Of a stretch of DNA of 64,000 nucleotides, positions 62,061-64,000 are shown piece after piece. Made by a program: the position numbers and the translations under genes. Every line of letters begins with the position of its first letter. Position 1 is the first letter of the stretch. The notes below the pieces were generated by a model. The model was not told where the DNA came from. It was given only the letters and a program-made list of their open reading frames with translations, and did not search any database. Origin of the DNA: CAZEWZ01 sp964516765 (GTDB lineage: Bacteria > Bacteroidota > Bacteroidia > Flavobacteriales > UBA7430); NCBI GenBank assembly GCA_964516765.1, contig CAZEWZ010000004.1:51968-115967 (forward strand). The letters are read 5' to 3'.

Positions 62061-62573
62061 TTAAAAAGCAAAGCCAAGGGCAAATAAAAACCAATGCCTA
62101 TACATGGTATTATTTTCAATGATTGGAGAGTAAGCAATTTTATATACCATGGCTTTATCTTTTTTTTTGTATCGGTATCCAATAGATGCATTTGCGCTCA
62201 AACTGCTTTTTCTTTGAGGCTCATAATCCGAAGTACTGGCAAGCACAATACTTGTAAATGTTTGCCCCAAGCTTATCTCTAAATGATGATTATTCCCATA
62301 GTAAGCATGAATTGAAGCCGGAATGATAATGTCAGGGTTAAAGTCATTTCGGAAATCGTATAACTGATAAGTACTCGCCCCTAAGCGAACAGAAAATTTT
62401 AGTTTACTCATGGCCTTACACAAGTACTCATAATTAATCGAACCGAGCCCTCCAGATCCTCCCCATTCTATGAATATTAAATTTTTCTTTATTTCAGGCT
62501 TATTGATGATTTGACAAAAGCCCTGATAACTAAGCATAAAATGCAATAAAAAAGGCAGTAATATTTTATTCAT
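62061..62573 (-). CDS. Small outer-membrane beta-barrel-like protein
   Basis: A 170-residue exported protein (signal ending at GFCQ, about 20) with alternating strands (LKFSVRLGASTYQL, HHLEISLGQTFTS, LSANASIGYRYKK) ending in Phe (FALGFAF). No family recognised. It stands 2 nt upstream of the GDPD-like lipoprotein gene, so the two are likely co-translated. It resembles the protein at 63360-63800. Confidence 0.72.
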   Translation of the reverse strand: MNKILLPFLLHFMLSYQGFCQIINKPEIKKNLIFIEWGGSGGLGSINYEYLCKAMSKLKFSVRLGASTYQLYDFRNDFNPDIIIPASIHAYYGNNHHLEISLGQTFTSIVLASTSDYEPQRKSSLSANASIGYRYKKKDKAMVYKIAYSPIIENNTMYRHWFLFALGFAF

Positions 62574-62657
62574 TCTTTGTGTAAATATTAGTATTCAAAA
62601 AGACATGAAATCCAATAATAAACTAGCATTTATTTAAATTGATCTAAGATGGATAAT

Positions 62658-63212
62658 TTAATCGATAATTATACGCTTCTTTGAGGTGCCATCATCATAA
62701 ATATCAATAAGAAGCATATTTGGATTTGGATTAGAAGTAGTATTTCTTCCTTGTAGGTCTATTGTTTTTAATAGGTTCCTAGTCAGATTTACTTCATGGT
62801 TAGTAATATCCATTTGGGGATTATATGATAGTTCACAGGTATAATCTCCGGGGTCATATCCCGTTAAATTCGAGTATGTAAAATATATTGATAAGGGATA
62901 ATTTATATATGACAATAACATTGGATTCATTACAAAATTGTTCCCAAAATTTGTGTAGTAATAATAGGAAGAGGTTTCTGCGGGAGTTACATACAAATCG
63001 AATTGACCAGACTGAATGGTGTCTCCGTTTGCTTCTAGTGTATATGCTATGTATGGATAGTGTGTATCCATTGTATCAGCATTATATATTTCAAAAGTGA
63101 TTGAGTCATTGTGTATAACGACATCTGTAACACTCAATAAAGAGCAATCTACTTGTCCTTGTCCAAACAAAACAAAAGGAAAAAATAATAATATGTAAAG
63201 GCTCTTTTTCAT
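62658..63212 (-). CDS. Secreted protein with short sorting tail
   Basis: A 184-residue exported protein from the ATG at 63212 (signal MKKSLYILLFFPFVLFGQGQ); an in-frame ATG at 63230 is upstream. The middle part is a beta-rich domain I do not recognise (VVIHNDSITFEIYNADT). The C-terminus KTIDLQGRN and LLIDIYDDGTSKKRIIID matches a short sorting-type tail also seen at 57739-58674. Function unknown. Confidence 0.75.
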   Translation of the reverse strand: MKKSLYILLFFPFVLFGQGQVDCSLLSVTDVVIHNDSITFEIYNADTMDTHYPYIAYTLEANGDTIQSGQFDLYVTPAETSSYYYYTNFGNNFVMNPMLLSYINYPLSIYFTYSNLTGYDPGDYTCELSYNPQMDITNHEVNLTRNLLKTIDLQGRNTTSNPNPNMLLIDIYDDGTSKKRIIID

Positions 63213-63359
63213 AATTACAAGAAATAACAAACATAAATATATAGAAACCAGGATTCCCGATCTTGGATTAAATAATTTATTTATATAACTACATTATTTC
63301 GATTTGAGACAAAAATATAGTGATATCGTCAATGTGTTGCAAAAAAGGACTTATTGAGA

Positions 63360-63800
63360 TTAGAAATAAAATCCCTTACCAATATATAGACCCTCTGAAA
63401 TTGATATTCCTGTTCTAAAAAATCCCCTATTTCCTTTCTTACTTATCTTTCTATAACCTAACCTTATATTAGGTAGTATATCAGTATCGTCAGATACGAA
63501 AAAAGCAGATACTCCATATCCAAATTCAAAATAATGGTTGGTGTTACCTCGTAAAAAAAAGTGCGTTAAGTCGATGTGGGTACCCGACCCACCAAATATA
63601 CCTCCAATTCTACCCGCTCCCAAACTAATGTATGACCTCTTAGTCATCTGATAGGCATAGTTAATATTGGCGTTCACGACAATGCTTAAACCAAAAGAGG
63701 CGCTTAAAGATGAGCTTTGAGCAGTGCTTTGGGCTTTAATTTTAGCCACAGATAGATTGCACAAAAAAAGTATAATGACGAGCTTTAGTAACCTTTTCAT
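63360..63800 (-). CDS. Small exported barrel-like protein
   Basis: A 146-residue protein with a signal peptide ending at IKAQ (about 24) and amphipathic strands (YISLGAGRIGGIFG, NHYFEFGYGVSAFF, NIRLGYRKISKK) ending in Phe. It resembles the protein at 62061-62573 in size and pattern. Family not recognised. The following 63801-64000 sequence is AT-rich and shows no gene. Confidence 0.68.
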   Translation of the reverse strand: MKRLLKLVIILFLCNLSVAKIKAQSTAQSSSLSASFGLSIVVNANINYAYQMTKRSYISLGAGRIGGIFGGSGTHIDLTHFFLRGNTNHYFEFGYGVSAFFVSDDTDILPNIRLGYRKISKKGNRGFFRTGISISEGLYIGKGFYF

Positions 63801-64000
63801 CGTTATTTGGAATAAGATTCATAAATATGGAAAAAAAATCTCAATTGCATAGAATAATTCAATTCACAATTTAATATGATTATATGACTATTTGACCAAA
63901 TACCTTGAAAACTTACATTTAAAAAAATTAATTTTTGATTATTAATTTTATTATTGAACTTAAATATTAAATATGTATCTAATTGAACATTTATTACACA

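Noticed and set aside
1..64000. tRNA and rRNA genes
   Set aside because: The larger intergenic regions show no tRNA-like cloverleaf or rRNA sequence that I can recognise; the only RNA gene supported is the SRP RNA.

Overview
The window looks like a chromosomal segment of a low-GC member of the Bacteroidota, most likely a marine Flavobacteriales lineage. The evidence is a fused MurF-alanine racemase, several Bacteroidota-typical families (DUF4271, DUF3109, S46 dipeptidyl-peptidase, BrxA/B, SDR-type threonine dehydrogenase), recurrent TAnnTTTG promoter elements, and several secreted proteins ending in type IX secretion (T9SS) sorting domains. Genus-level placement is not possible from this sequence alone.

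Layout. 1-9.7 kb: housekeeping genes (leuS running off the left edge, dnaG, recJ, rsmI, tdk, murF-alr). 9.7-14.7 kb: one minus-strand run (DUF4271 gene, hemD, rnpA, yidD, S41 protease, O-antigen-ligase-like protein). 14.8-25.1 kb: a secreted intradiol dioxygenase with Tat-like signal and T9SS domain, acyl-CoA dehydrogenase, a two-component pair, homogentisate pathway genes (hmgA-hppD), threonine dehydrogenase, cysS and a lipoprotein glutaminyl cyclase. 25.2-31.7 kb: S46 peptidase, S4-domain protein, uvrC, acyltransferase, asd. 31.7-40.4 kb: an accessory island with a repeat-rich surface protein interrupted by a 100-N scaffold gap, a decayed paralogue, two relics resembling IS6-family transposases, and a 1562-residue T9SS protein carrying a lysyl-oxidase-like domain. 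40.4-51.7 kb: SRP RNA, glyS, polyprenyl synthetase, rlmN, amidohydrolase, ispD, queA, truB, hemL, hemB, a HEPN-like protein and a NifU-type protein. 51.7-57.7 kb: gamma-carbonic-anhydrase-like protein, flavodoxin, bacilliredoxin, class I ribonucleotide reductase (nrdB with an ATP-cone, nrdA without), DUF3109 and a DksA-type protein. 57.7-64 kb: small secreted or envelope proteins, an SDR, zinc-ribbon proteins and a glycerophosphodiesterase-like lipoprotein.

How the genes work together. Haem synthesis is split over two loci (hemD; hemB-hemL). Translation and RNA maturation are well represented (leuS, cysS, glyS, truB, queA, rlmN, rsmI, rnpA, SRP RNA). Tyrosine catabolism is represented by hppD and hmgA. 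Replication and repair are covered by dnaG, recJ, uvrC, tdk and nrdAB. The most unusual region is 31.7-40.4 kb, where cysteine-bracketed GCxD repeats and a recurring WGFNGIGD domain link three secreted-protein loci. One of these carries all the copper-binding and quinone-forming residues expected of a lysyl oxidase.
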